Source of the DNA: an uncultured Eubacterium sp.
Lineage (GTDB): Bacteria; Bacillota; Clostridia; Lachnospirales; Lachnospiraceae
NCBI GenBank assembly: GCA_947178105.1
Contig: CAMWXD010000008.1
Span: forward strand, 1-64,000
Direction of reading: 5' to 3'
DNA: 64,000 nt
A program made the translations under genes and the position numbers. Position 1 is the first letter of the stretch. Each line of letters begins with the position of its first letter. The notes below the pieces were generated by a model, which was given only the letters and a program-made list of their open reading frames with translations, was not told where the DNA came from and ran no database searches. Shown piece after piece: positions 38,777 through 48,529 of the stretch.

Positions 38777-39574
38777 TCACGCTTTTTTCAGGTAATATGC
38801 CTCTATCATGCCAAGCAGCAGGTACAGCCCCATTGCAATGACGCATAAAATCAAAATTGATAGGATGACCCAGTCCATCTTAAAAACCTGGCTCCCATAA
38901 ATAATCAGATACCCAAGCCCTTTCCTGGCGGCAATAAATTCCCCGATAATCACCCCGACCAGGCACAGCCCGATATTTACCTTCATAATGCTAAACAGGT
39001 TTGGAATATTAGAGGGCAGGATCACTTTATACAGAGCGTCTTTGTTTGTGCCGTTTAATGTATAGATCAGCTTGATTTTTTCCGGATCGACCTCCATAAA
39101 TCCGGTATACAGGCTCATTATGGATGCAAATACAGCCACAGACATGCCGGTCAGGATAATCGTCCGGTAATTTGCGCCAAGCCATACGATTAAAAGCGGC
39201 GCCAGCGCAGATTTCGGCAGGCTGTTTAACATGACCATATACGGCTCCAGTATCCTGGAAAACGTGCGGCTTTTCCAAAGCAGGATGGCAAAAATAAGGC
39301 TTGCCGCAATCACCAGAAAAAAGCTTGCCAGCGTTTCGGATAACGTAATGCCGATATGCATGGCAAGCCCTTCTTCAAACAGCATCGTCTGAAAACACCG
39401 CACCAGCTTGGAAGGGCTGCTGAAAATAAAGGAATTGATGATCTCATAACGGGCGCACGCCTCCCATGCGGCAAGAAACAAAATGCCCAAAAGCACGCGC
39501 CAGAACCTTACTTTATGGTCGGTGCGCCTGACGGATTTAAGATATAGTTCCTGCGCAGTAAGTGCTTTCTTCAT
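38777..39574 (-). CDS. ABC transporter permease (NitT/TauT/SsuC type)
   Basis: FRKVLLG-like N-term, LNSLPKSALAPLLIVWLGANYRTIILTGMSVAVFASIMSLYTGFMEVDPEKIKLIYTLNGTNKDALYKVILPSNIPNLF. Confidence 0.9.
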   Translation of the reverse strand: MKKALTAQELYLKSVRRTDHKVRFWRVLLGILFLAAWEACARYEIINSFIFSSPSKLVRCFQTMLFEEGLAMHIGITLSETLASFFLVIAASLIFAILLWKSRTFSRILEPYMVMLNSLPKSALAPLLIVWLGANYRTIILTGMSVAVFASIMSLYTGFMEVDPEKIKLIYTLNGTNKDALYKVILPSNIPNLFSIMKVNIGLCLVGVIIGEFIAARKGLGYLIIYGSQVFKMDWVILSILILCVIAMGLYLLLGMIEAYYLKKA

Positions 39575-40334
39575 CTTCGTTCATCTCCTTCCATATCATA
39601 TTAAAATAATCTTTAAACGCATCGGTTCCGCGCCGTTGCAGCGCCGTCATGTCCTTCGGAAAGGATGTGGCGATCATACGTTTGACCTCGCCGGGACGCG
39701 GGCTTAACACAAGGATACGGTCTGCCAGGCTGACTGCTTCGGAAAGGTCATGCGTGACAAGCACTGCGCTTTTTTGTTCACCCCGGATAATCGACCCGAT
39801 ATCGTTTGCGGTATTCAGCCTTGTCTGGTAATCGAGCGCAGAGAAAGGCTCATCCAAAAGCAGCAGCGTTGGGCTTAACACAAGCGTACGGATCAGCGCC
39901 GCACGCTGGCGCATTCCGCCGGACAGCTCTGACGGCTTTTTTTTGCGAAAGTCGTACAGCCCATATTTTTGCAGCAAATGCGCAGCGTATTCTTTTGTCT
40001 GCGGCGTCAGTTTTTTCTGGATTTCCAGGCCAAGGTAGATATTCTTTTCAATGCTGCGCCAGTGAAACAAATGGTCTTTTTGCAGCATATAGCCGATGGA
40101 ACGGACAGCCTCTTTCGTCAGCACAGCTCCCTGGTAAAGGATTTTCCCCTGCTCCGGCTCGGCAAGATGGCAGGTCAGATTTAACAATGTAGATTTTCCA
40201 CAGCCGCTCGGCCCAACGACCGCAAGAAATTCACCGGTTTCCAAGGCAAAGCTGATATCCGATAACGCAAGCGTCTCCCCGCCAACCGAATGGTAGGAAT
40301 ACGATACATGTTGAAATTCCAGCAGATGGCTCAT
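39537..40334 (-). CDS. ABC transporter ATP-binding protein (NitT/TauT/SsuB type)
   Basis: AVVGPSGCGKSTLLNLTC...LSGGMRQRAALIRTLVLSPTLLLLDEPFSALD. Confidence 0.95.
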   Translation of the reverse strand: MSHLLEFQHVSYSYHSVGGETLALSDISFALETGEFLAVVGPSGCGKSTLLNLTCHLAEPEQGKILYQGAVLTKEAVRSIGYMLQKDHLFHWRSIEKNIYLGLEIQKKLTPQTKEYAAHLLQKYGLYDFRKKKPSELSGGMRQRAALIRTLVLSPTLLLLDEPFSALDYQTRLNTANDIGSIIRGEQKSAVLVTHDLSEAVSLADRILVLSPRPGEVKRMIATSFPKDMTALQRRGTDAFKDYFNMIWKEMNEDEESTYCAGTIS

Positions 40335-40480
40335 AAAGCTCCCTCCCTAAATAATATGTAACAGCCGTTTTTATAGAAGATATCAGGTAGCGGCGCCTTT
40401 CGATTTTAAGGATTTTGAGGAAAGCGTTTTAACATATTATATGGGAAAGACAGAGGTGGGTTACAGGAAATTAAAAAACA

Positions 40481-40523
40481 GGCACATGCCCTGCGCAAAC
40501 CCGGTTGCAGACATGTGCCCGTT
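40481..40523 (-). terminator. Intrinsic terminator for the trpB-like gene
   Basis: GGCACATG...CATGTGCC stem, followed on the minus strand by TGTTTTTTAATTT. Confidence 0.75.
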
Positions 40524-40567
40524 ATTTTTTATTACTGTTCTTCCAATCGTTATGCTCTTTTCGATGC

Positions 40568-41938
40568 TTATTCTGCCTTTGGAAGCTTTGCGATCGACGC
40601 GGCAAGCTCTTCATCCGTCGGGATATAATCGCTCATGTTGCCGTCGTTGAACTTCTGGTAGGCGTACATATCAAAATAGCCGGTACCGGTCAGACCGAAT
40701 ACGATGTTCTTTTCTTCGCCGGTTTCTTTACACTTGACGGCTTCGTCTATTGCTACCTTGATCGCATGGCTGCTTTCCGGCGCCGGGAGAATGCCTTCTA
40801 CCCTTGCAAATGTCTGTGCTGCCTGGAATACTTCGGTCTGTTCCACGCTTCTTGCTTCCAACAACCCCTGTGCGTACAATTCGGACACGGTAGAACTCAT
40901 GCCGTGGTAGCGAAGCCCGCCTGCATGGTTTGCCGACGGGATAAAGCCGCTGCCTAGCGTATACATCTTTGCGAGCGGGCAGACTTTTCCAGTATCGCAA
41001 AAATCATAAGCATATGCCCCTCTTGTCAAGCTCGGGCAGGAAGCCGGCTCGACCGCAATCATCTGATAGCTTGCTTCCCCTCTTAAGATTTCTCCGGCAA
41101 ACGGCGAGATCAGCCCGCCCAGGTTGGAACCGCCTCCTGCACAGCCGATAATTGTATGTGCCTGGATCCCGTATTTATCCAGCGCTGCTTTTGTCTCCAT
41201 GCCGATGATCGACTGGTGCAGCAGAACCTGGGCAAGCACAGAACCGAGGACATAACGGTAGCCTTCCTGGGTGGTAGCCGCTTCGACTGCCTCTGAAATA
41301 GCACAGCCAAGGCTGCCTGTAGTCCCTGGGAACTCCTCGTTGATTTTGCGCCCGATCTGCGTATCCATTGATGGAGACGGGGTTACTTTTGCGCCGTAAG
41401 TACGCATGACTTCGCGCCGGAACGGCTTTTGCTCATAAGAACATTTCACCATATACACCTGGCAGTCCAGGTCAAGGTACGCACATGCCATCGAAAGCGC
41501 CGTTCCCCACTGGCCTGCGCCTGTCTCTGTCGTTACCCCCTTTAAACCCTGCTTTTTTGCGTAATAAGCCTGCGCAATCGCAGAATTCAGCTTATGGCTT
41601 CCTGACGTATTGTTTCCTTCAAATTTGTAGTAAATATGCGCCGGCGTCCCCAGCTTTTCCTCCAGACAGTATGCCCTGACCAAAGGCGACGGACGGTACA
41701 TCTTGTAAAAATCCCGGATTTCTTTTGGGATATCAAAATAAGGCGTTGCATCGTCCAGCTCCTGCCTTGCCAGTTCCTCGCAGAAGATGCCGGAAAGCTC
41801 TTCCAATGTCACTGGCTGCAAAGTGGCAGGATTTAACAGCGGCGCCGGCTTTTTCTCCATATCGGCGCGCACATTATACCATTGTTTTGGCATTTCCTGC
41901 TCTTCCAGATAGATCTTATAAGGTATTGTTTTGTCCAT
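40568..41938 (-). CDS. trpB2: TrpB-like pyridoxal-phosphate-dependent enzyme (TrpB2 type)
   Basis: RPSPLVRAYCLEEKLGTPAHIYYKFEGNNTSGSHKLNSAIAQAYYAKKQGLKGVTTETGAGQWGTALS...IIGCAGGGSNLGGLI...HAGGLRYHGMSS. Confidence 0.92.
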   Translation of the reverse strand: MDKTIPYKIYLEEQEMPKQWYNVRADMEKKPAPLLNPATLQPVTLEELSGIFCEELARQELDDATPYFDIPKEIRDFYKMYRPSPLVRAYCLEEKLGTPAHIYYKFEGNNTSGSHKLNSAIAQAYYAKKQGLKGVTTETGAGQWGTALSMACAYLDLDCQVYMVKCSYEQKPFRREVMRTYGAKVTPSPSMDTQIGRKINEEFPGTTGSLGCAISEAVEAATTQEGYRYVLGSVLAQVLLHQSIIGMETKAALDKYGIQAHTIIGCAGGGSNLGGLISPFAGEILRGEASYQMIAVEPASCPSLTRGAYAYDFCDTGKVCPLAKMYTLGSGFIPSANHAGGLRYHGMSSTVSELYAQGLLEARSVEQTEVFQAAQTFARVEGILPAPESSHAIKVAIDEAVKCKETGEEKNIVFGLTGTGYFDMYAYQKFNDGNMSDYIPTDEELAASIAKLPKAE

Positions 41939-42098
41939 GCTGTTTTTCCTTCTTTCCTTCTTGCGAAACGTGCCTGCGCATTTGCTCCTGCGGCTTTCCA
42001 ACACGTTCCGGCTTTCTGAAATCTTGTTCTATTATAGCGGATTGCATGGACGATGTAAAGCCTTATTCTTTCAACGGCAGAAACACCCGTCAGCATTA

Positions 42099-43133
42099 TT
42101 ACAAGTCCAGCTCCACCGCATCGCCGGCCTGCTTCCAGCCGCTTTCCCCGCCTGTTTCTGAAAGCTCGCTGATATACACTGTGATTGTAAGCTTTTTCGC
42201 ATCCTTGGCTACCCAATTCCTCTTTGGCTCGCCGTCTTCGATCAGATAGCCGTTTTCAAAAACACCTTTGCCATTGACAAACTCTGCCATCGGAAACCGT
42301 ATCGTTGTCCCCATATCATCTGCTGCGCGCAGTTCGATCTCGTTTTTCAGCCCCTGTTTTTGCGTGTAAAACGTCACCCGGTGCGCCAGCTCATTCAAGG
42401 CAAGCTCATCCAGTGTAAGCTGATTACCGTCCGGCAGTTGATAGGATACCCCGATCTGTATTGTCTTTGTTTCCGCAAAAAGCTCGGAGCCATATGCTTC
42501 AAACTGTATTTTCCAGTTTCCTTTTGCTTTGTGCTCCCTGTCTTCAAATTCCAGCTCGTACTTGTTTTTACCAGACAGGTCGACGTCCGGTATCCGGTAG
42601 GACACCTGGCAGCCATATATTTTCTGCTCTGGATCCAGACAGCCCCCGCTGCTGCCCGCGCTGACTGCCGCCTGCTTTCCATTGACAGACAGCTTGCCGG
42701 TAATGGAACAGTACTGCCCGATCTTCTCCCCGTTTTCACGCTGGACGGTATAGCTGATCAAAAGCTCCTCTTCTGCTACGATTGCATCCTCTAACGTAAT
42801 CCTATATCCCGCATCGCTCACCGACCTATGCACGGCTTCCCTGTAACGCGACATGTCTTTTCCAAGCGCCGCGCTGATGCTGTAACGGATCTGCTCGATC
42901 GCTGCCTGTGCCTCTTTATGAAAAACGGCTGTCGCTGCTGCCATGACTGCGAGACAAGCTGCCGCAGCAACGGCGCGCCTTCCCTTTTCCCTGTGCTTTT
43001 TCCTTCGGATCGCAGCAAACGCGTCCTGCTTATAGTTTCTTGTAATGGATGCATCGATCCTTGTCTCTTCCTCTGTATCAGCTTCCGCCGATGAATCGAT
43101 CTCATTTGCCAATTCATACCATTCCTGTTTCAT
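42099..43133 (-). CDS. DUF4179 domain protein (probable anti-sigma factor)
   Basis: Short N-terminal cytoplasmic segment, one TM (AVAAAACLAVMAAATAVF), extracellular DUF4179-like domain; directly downstream of an ECF sigma gene. Confidence 0.8.
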   Translation of the reverse strand: MKQEWYELANEIDSSAEADTEEETRIDASITRNYKQDAFAAIRRKKHREKGRRAVAAAACLAVMAAATAVFHKEAQAAIEQIRYSISAALGKDMSRYREAVHRSVSDAGYRITLEDAIVAEEELLISYTVQRENGEKIGQYCSITGKLSVNGKQAAVSAGSSGGCLDPEQKIYGCQVSYRIPDVDLSGKNKYELEFEDREHKAKGNWKIQFEAYGSELFAETKTIQIGVSYQLPDGNQLTLDELALNELAHRVTFYTQKQGLKNEIELRAADDMGTTIRFPMAEFVNGKGVFENGYLIEDGEPKRNWVAKDAKKLTITVYISELSETGGESGWKQAGDAVELDL

Positions 43134-43136
43134 CGT

Positions 43137-43688
43137 TTACATCCCCCTTCCTTTTTCCGCCAGCAGACGCATTTTCTTTTTTCCGCGGTTCAGCCGCACA
43201 TACAGGTTGCCCCTCGTCATCCCCATTTCCCTGCTGACCTGCCTGGGATCCTCTTCCTCAACGTAGATCCTGAAAAACAATTCCTGGTCTTTTTGATCCA
43301 GGCAGGATAAGAGCCGCCTTGTCTCTTCCGTCAGCTCCTTTTCCACAAGCTCCAGTATCCCGGCATCCTCTTGTACCAGCTCCAAAGCGTCCAGGCTGAC
43401 TGTCTGAAGTTTCCTGCCAGCCCTGCGCAGCCGGTCGATGGATTCCAGCCGAGCGATTCCAGCCGCCCAATTTTTAAAGCTGCCCTTTGCCTCGTCAAAG
43501 CTGCCGATATGATTCCAGATTCCAAGAAAAATATCGTTCATACACTCGTCAACCTGATCCGGCAGGGCAGTCAGGCGCCTTGCCACAATCGCCCTTAAAT
43601 AACCGCCATATGTATCAATCACATAAAGAATTCCCTCTTCCTTTCGCTTTCGCAAAAGCGTAATAAAATTTGTCTCGTTTGCTTTCAT
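43137..43688 (-). CDS. RNA polymerase sigma factor, ECF-like
   Basis: DQVDECMNDIFLGIWNHIGSFDEAKGSFKNWAAGIARLESIDRLRR...SCLDQKDQELFFRIYVEEEDPRQVSREMGMTRGNLYVRLNRGKKKMR. Confidence 0.92.
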   Translation of the reverse strand: MKANETNFITLLRKRKEEGILYVIDTYGGYLRAIVARRLTALPDQVDECMNDIFLGIWNHIGSFDEAKGSFKNWAAGIARLESIDRLRRAGRKLQTVSLDALELVQEDAGILELVEKELTEETRRLLSCLDQKDQELFFRIYVEEEDPRQVSREMGMTRGNLYVRLNRGKKKMRLLAEKGRGM

Positions 43689-43813
43689 TTTTATGCTCCC
43701 CAAAAATCTGCCTTTGCCGTATGTTTCCTTACACTTATCTATCCGTACTAGAAAATGGAAATCTTACAGTTTTCAAAAAATCAAAATAAAAATCTTACAG
43801 GATCAATAAAAAA

Positions 43814-43846
43814 CTGCCGGAAAATGAAACATTCATTTTCCGGCAG
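43814..43846. terminator. Intrinsic terminator
   Basis: CTGCCGGAAAATGAA-ACA-TTCATTTTCCGGCAG, perfect 15-bp stem; minus strand followed by TTTTTTATTG. Confidence 0.85.
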
Positions 43847-43877
43847 CCAAAATTGCAAACCCTATCATAAAAAGCGA

Positions 43878-44282
43878 TTATCCATCCACCTCCAGCAGCT
43901 TGACCGCCACCAGCAGCAAAAAATAATAGGCTGCCGCCAGCACCAGAAACAAAATCTGCTTTAAGAAAACCCCCATCACAACCTGCAGAGCCATAATCGC
44001 GACATGCACCCAAAACGGCGAATTATTCAGCGCTGCCGCAATTACCGCCTCAATCACGACTACAAACCCTACGGTAATCAGCGAAATATGAAACACATAC
44101 GTCCCTAAAAGGATCAGTGCCAGCCCGCCGGCAATCATGCCCGCCAACGACATACGCACCGCCCTCTGCTTCTGCGCCCTGGCTTTTTTGAAAGCCGCCC
44201 GTTCCTTCCTTCCTTCGCCTGTCTGTTCCGTATCCAGGTCAACAAGCCCAATTTCTTCTTCCTTACGCTTTAAACCACTCAT
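43878..44282 (-). CDS. Small integral membrane protein
   Basis: 134 aa; charged N-term then hydrophobic helices MSLAGMIAGGLALILLGTYVFHISLITVGFVVVIEAVIAAAL. Confidence 0.6.
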   Translation of the reverse strand: MSGLKRKEEEIGLVDLDTEQTGEGRKERAAFKKARAQKQRAVRMSLAGMIAGGLALILLGTYVFHISLITVGFVVVIEAVIAAALNNSPFWVHVAIMALQVVMGVFLKQILFLVLAAAYYFLLLVAVKLLEVDG

Positions 44283-44464
44283 CTTTTCCCATCCTGCTCT
44301 TTATCATCTCAGAGAAACCGTATCCCTGCTTTTGTTTTTCCAGATTTTTTCCATTATTCCCAGTTTTCCGGCGATTTCTGCGTCTCCGCCAGCCAGTGGT
44401 AGTTTTAGTATATTACTGGGGCATTCGGATGTCAATAAAAACTGTGCACTTCCTTACTTTGCTG

Positions 44465-44516
44465 TTGACAAATCTGTCTAATCGTGTTAGACTTTATTTG
44501 TCTAATACAATTAGAC
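44465..44516 (+). promoter_or_regulatory. BlaI/MecI-type promoter with two operator dyads
   Basis: TTGACA (44465-44470), N17, TAGACT; dyads GTCTAATCGTGTTAGAC (44476-44492) and GTCTAATACAATTAGAC (44500-44516). Confidence 0.85.
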
Positions 44517-44577
44517 AGCAAAAAATCCATCAGGCACACTTACAACGAACAAACGATTGACACAATGGAGGTTTCTT

Positions 44578-44952
44578 ATGGAAGCATACAAGCTGGGAGA
44601 AATGGAACAACGATTTGCAGACATGATCTGGGAGCGCGCGCCCATCCGTTCCGGGGAGCTGGCAAAGCTGTGCCTGGAGGCTTTTGGCTGGAAACGGACA
44701 ACGACTTATACGATGTTAAAAAGGCTGTGTGAAAGAAAGCTGTTTATCAATGAAAAAGGGCTGGTATCCGTCCTGATGGCAAAAGAAGAATTCCAGGCGG
44801 CACAGGGCGAACAGTTTGTAAACGAAACATTTGGCGGCTCCCTGCCCCAATTTCTTGCCGCCTTTTCCAGGCGCAAAAAATTGAGCTTAACTGAAATACA
44901 AGAGCTGAAAAAACTAATCGACGACTATGAGGAGGATGAGGACAATGCCTGA
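44578..44952 (+). CDS. BlaI/MecI/CopY family transcriptional repressor
   Basis: EQRFADMIWERAPIRSGELAKLCLEAFGWKRTTTYTMLKRLCERKLF. Confidence 0.92.
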   Translation: MEAYKLGEMEQRFADMIWERAPIRSGELAKLCLEAFGWKRTTTYTMLKRLCERKLFINEKGLVSVLMAKEEFQAAQGEQFVNETFGGSLPQFLAAFSRRKKLSLTEIQELKKLIDDYEEDEDNA

Positions 44953-47257
44953 ACAAATGTTTATCCGCACATTGAATATGAGCCTGACCGGAAGCGCCGT
45001 AATCCTGGCGGTTCTCCTGCTTAGGCTCCTTCTGAAAAAAGCACCCCGGATCTTTTCTTACTGCCTGTGGGGCGCGGTATTATTCCGCCTGCTCTGCCCG
45101 GTATCCTTTACCGCTGCCTTCTCTCCTTTTTCCATACTGAACGCACCTGCTGCTTCTGACGGAAGGCTTCAATATATCCCGCAGGACATACTGCGTATGC
45201 AGCCTGACAGACAGGCGTTTTTCACAGACGCCCCGTCCGGCAAGACGGCAGGAAACAGTACGGCAAAAGACAGCAGCCTGCAGCGTAACGGCAAGACAGC
45301 AAAGAACTCCATCGCAAATGCAAAAACCAGTACAGCCAGCCGCCTGCTGCGCATTCTGCAATCGCAAAAAACCGCAAAAGCCGCTGCCTTTGTCTGGATA
45401 TGCGGAACGGCTGTACTGCTGCTTTACAACCTTATAAATTCCATTAAGCTAAAACAGCGTTTAAAAGGAGCTGTCTGGCAAAAAGAGAATATTTATCTGA
45501 CACAGCATATACCCACTCCGTTTGTCATCGGCATTTTCCTGCCGAAGATCTATTTGCCGGCGCAGCTTCGCCCTGATGAGACAGCATATGTCCTGCTCCA
45601 CGAACAAATCCATATCAAACGCAAAGACCATATCACAAGGCTGCTAAGCTGCCTGGCGCTGTGCGTGCACTGGTTTAACCCGCTCGTATGGGCAGCCTTT
45701 TTCTTAAGCGGGCGGGATATGGAGATGTCCTGCGACGAAGCAGTCCTCCGCAGGATGGGCAGCACCGTAAAGAAAAAATATTCCAGCTCCCTGCTGTCCA
45801 TAGCAGCAGGAGCAAATGCAGCAGGCTTAAACGGCGGGCTGTTAACCTTCGGCAAAGGCGATACCAAAAGCCGTATCAAGCACATCCTGCATTACAAAAA
45901 GCCAGCGTCCATCCTTATGAAAAGCGCTGCGCTTGTGTGCGTTGCCGCCGTGATAATCCTGCTGGCAAATCCTGATACTGGTGCAAAAAATACGCCTTCC
46001 GCCGCCCCTGCACAAATCCAGGCAGCACAAAACGATGTGGTTCTTACCAACGCAAGCCAGAAAGATTCTGCCAGCCTGGCTCTTTCCAACGCAAGCCAGA
46101 AAGATCCAGAAAGCCAGGCTCTTTCCGACACGAGCCTAAAAGGCATAAACAGCGCCTCCTTTACCGAGATTTATGTCAGAAGCATCAATCAAAAGAAGCG
46201 GCTGATAAGCTCCTATCTAGCGCCTCCTGATTCGCCGCTGGCGGACGGCAAGAAGCTTGCTTTTGCACAAAACTGCCGTTTTTTTATCAACCACAGTATG
46301 GACGGCGAGGATTACCGGGAAACATCGTTCCCGCTCTTTGCGTCCCTGATAAAACTCGGCGGAAAATACCTGAACAAAGCCTGCTTTGTGCAAATCAAAG
46401 CGAAAAAAGTAGCGCAGATCTATTTGGAAAGCGCCTGGGAGCATTATGGCATCTCACCGATGCGTTATACGCCTGTTTCTGACCTGTACGATACGCTGCT
46501 GCAATCCGAGGGAGAAGATGCGTTTCACAAAAACTATTCCCTCGCCTCTTCCCAGACAATGGATATCGCAGAATGTGAAGGGGATGAGACTATTGAAGTC
46601 TATACAGAAAACGGAAAAAATGCCGGCAGCGGCATCGTACTGTTTCAATCGAGTGACGGAAAACTCCTTTTTTCACAGGATGCAAATACTTCCAGGGCCG
46701 GATGGGCTAACATCTACTTAGGCAGCATGGACAACCAGCCATTTATCCTGAACGTATCCATCGAAGACCGCTGGAATTTTGGCGCATTTTCCTATCAGGT
46801 ATTCCGCCTGGATCAAGAAGGAACGCCGATATTGTCCGCAGGCTCCCAGTTTGAGTTCCACCTGGCTGAAGGCAGCAGCCTTGTTTATGACGATGATATG
46901 TTTGGCAGATGGATCAAGCCGCTGAAAACTTACCTGGAGCAAAGCCGCCTGGTTTTAAGCTCCCAGGACGGGGTACTTCGTACAGAACAGATCTCAGAGG
47001 CTGACAAATACAATTATGAGGCGCTGAACCTAGAGGAACGCGCCATCGAAATCAGTACCAACGAAAACAGCCTGGTACGCTTTGGCAACTGCTGGTATGG
47101 CAAACAGTCCTTGAAAAAAGAAACTGTGGATTGGCTCCTATGGTACAACAGCCTTTCTGACACAGGCAGGCTTGCCGTCAGCTTCACTCCCCCTGAGCTT
47201 GTCGAAGCCAAAGACCTTGTCGAGGCAGCGACACAGGATGCAGACGTCGGACAATAA
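44945..47257 (+). CDS. BlaR1-family M56 metallopeptidase/sensor
   Basis: FVIGIFLPKIYLPAQL...YVLLHEQIHIKRKDHITRLLSCLALCVHWFNPLVWAAFFLSGRDMEMSCDEAVLRRMG (HExxH). Confidence 0.93.
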   Translation: MPEQMFIRTLNMSLTGSAVILAVLLLRLLLKKAPRIFSYCLWGAVLFRLLCPVSFTAAFSPFSILNAPAASDGRLQYIPQDILRMQPDRQAFFTDAPSGKTAGNSTAKDSSLQRNGKTAKNSIANAKTSTASRLLRILQSQKTAKAAAFVWICGTAVLLLYNLINSIKLKQRLKGAVWQKENIYLTQHIPTPFVIGIFLPKIYLPAQLRPDETAYVLLHEQIHIKRKDHITRLLSCLALCVHWFNPLVWAAFFLSGRDMEMSCDEAVLRRMGSTVKKKYSSSLLSIAAGANAAGLNGGLLTFGKGDTKSRIKHILHYKKPASILMKSAALVCVAAVIILLANPDTGAKNTPSAAPAQIQAAQNDVVLTNASQKDSASLALSNASQKDPESQALSDTSLKGINSASFTEIYVRSINQKKRLISSYLAPPDSPLADGKKLAFAQNCRFFINHSMDGEDYRETSFPLFASLIKLGGKYLNKACFVQIKAKKVAQIYLESAWEHYGISPMRYTPVSDLYDTLLQSEGEDAFHKNYSLASSQTMDIAECEGDETIEVYTENGKNAGSGIVLFQSSDGKLLFSQDANTSRAGWANIYLGSMDNQPFILNVSIEDRWNFGAFSYQVFRLDQEGTPILSAGSQFEFHLAEGSSLVYDDDMFGRWIKPLKTYLEQSRLVLSSQDGVLRTEQISEADKYNYEALNLEERAIEISTNENSLVRFGNCWYGKQSLKKETVDWLLWYNSLSDTGRLAVSFTPPELVEAKDLVEAATQDADVGQ

Positions 47258-47358
47258 CATATTAGGAAAAATTTTTTAAAAAAAGGGCTTGTATTCTTCC
47301 TCCATTTGTGTTAAAGTAATTAAGTCGCAGGCAGGAAAGTCTGTAATAGTTTTATAGC

Positions 47359-47431
<73 letters not shown>

Positions 47432-47486
47432 TCTTTTTATGAATCCGCATTGCGGGTTCATTTATTTTACGGCAAAGGAGATTGAT

Positions 47487-47924
47487 ATGAAACCTGCAAT
47501 TTTGGCAAAAACTCTGGAAGAAATGCTCCAGGAAACAAAAAAAGGCCACTTAAACTGGCTGGTTGAGCTGCAATCTACGGACGGGCTTTCAGATTCTTTA
47601 AAACATACGATTACCGAAAATGACAAAGAATGGATCGTAGACGAATGCTTTATTTCTTTTAACTGCAAATTCCGCGGAAAAGATTACCTGATGATTACAT
47701 ATGAGCATATTAAACGCTGCGGCGACCAGGTGCGTTCGGACAACCTGATTTTTATGCCGCCGTTAAATGTGCGCTATTTTGATGTCGGCATCCTTTCCCC
47801 TTATATCGTAGATGCGGATGCTGTATTATTAGACCGCTTCCATCAGTTATGGCTGCTTGTGATGGACAGTTATAAGAAAAAGGACGGGCATGTATCGCTG
47901 AAAATTTTTGACCCGTATGATTAA
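47487..47924 (+). CDS. Conserved hypothetical protein
   Basis: 145-aa ORF with upstream AAAGGAG, good codon content. Confidence 0.65.
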   Translation: MKPAILAKTLEEMLQETKKGHLNWLVELQSTDGLSDSLKHTITENDKEWIVDECFISFNCKFRGKDYLMITYEHIKRCGDQVRSDNLIFMPPLNVRYFDVGILSPYIVDADAVLLDRFHQLWLLVMDSYKKKDGHVSLKIFDPYD

Positions 47925-48024
47925 AGATCATATTGTAAGATAGCCAAAAATATGCTATAATCGCAAAAGAGCAATCGTGTTACAGGGTGCGTTGGCCTAT
48001 TCTAAAGAGAATGGGGGTGATGCT

Positions 48025-48120
48025 ATGAGAAATCCAAATGGCTTTGATTTTAAAGATTTGATGACGTTTGGTTTATTCATTTTAGCATTGCTTACATTCG
48101 TGTTTACGTTTTGTAAGTAG
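48025..48120 (+). CDS. Small hydrophobic holin-like toxin (type I TA candidate), 31 aa
   Basis: Manual translation MRNPNGFDFKDLMTFGLFILALLTFVFTFCK*; RBS GGGGGTGAT; one TM helix. Confidence 0.8.
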   Translation: MRNPNGFDFKDLMTFGLFILALLTFVFTFCK

Positions 48121-48131
48121 GCTATACATAG

Positions 48132-48280
48132 CAAAAACCACCCTGCTGCTTTGACCAGTTGAAGGGTGGCATTGCTATCTTTTAACCAATACGGTCAACC
48201 CCTTGTACCTCATGGGCATACTATGGGCGGTTGCTCTTTTCGTATGCCAATAATATAGCATATCTTTTATTTGATTGCAA
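48132..48280 (-). ncRNA. Putative antisense RNA of type I TA-like locus 2
   Basis: Minus-strand promoter TTGCAA (48275-48280)-N17-TATATT (48252-48257); terminator CCACCCT...AGGGTGG (48138-48169) followed by TTTTT on the minus strand. Confidence 0.6.
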
Positions 48281-48434
48281 GAGCTTTTTTACTGCTTTAT
48301 TTGGTGTACATGCATCTAACAAAACACAATATCAAAATAACAGCGAAAGTCGCATGGAACAGTGATAAAAACCATGCGCTTTTTTTCGTCCAAAAGAAAA
48401 GCTGCTGTTATTTTGCAGTTTTTCAAAAATCCTC

Positions 48435-48491
48435 TTGACATTTCTCAGTTTTTCTTCCATAATAGTCTCAATTTGTTTATCATTAGTAAAC
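48435..48491 (+). promoter_or_regulatory. Promoter with candidate XRE-cupin operator
   Basis: TTGACA (48435-48440)-N17-CATAAT (48458-48463); near-palindrome GTTTATCATTAGTAAAC (48475-48491) downstream. Confidence 0.6.
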
Positions 48492-48529
48492 ACAGAATTC
48501 ATTATTATATTTACAACAGGAGGTAGCGC

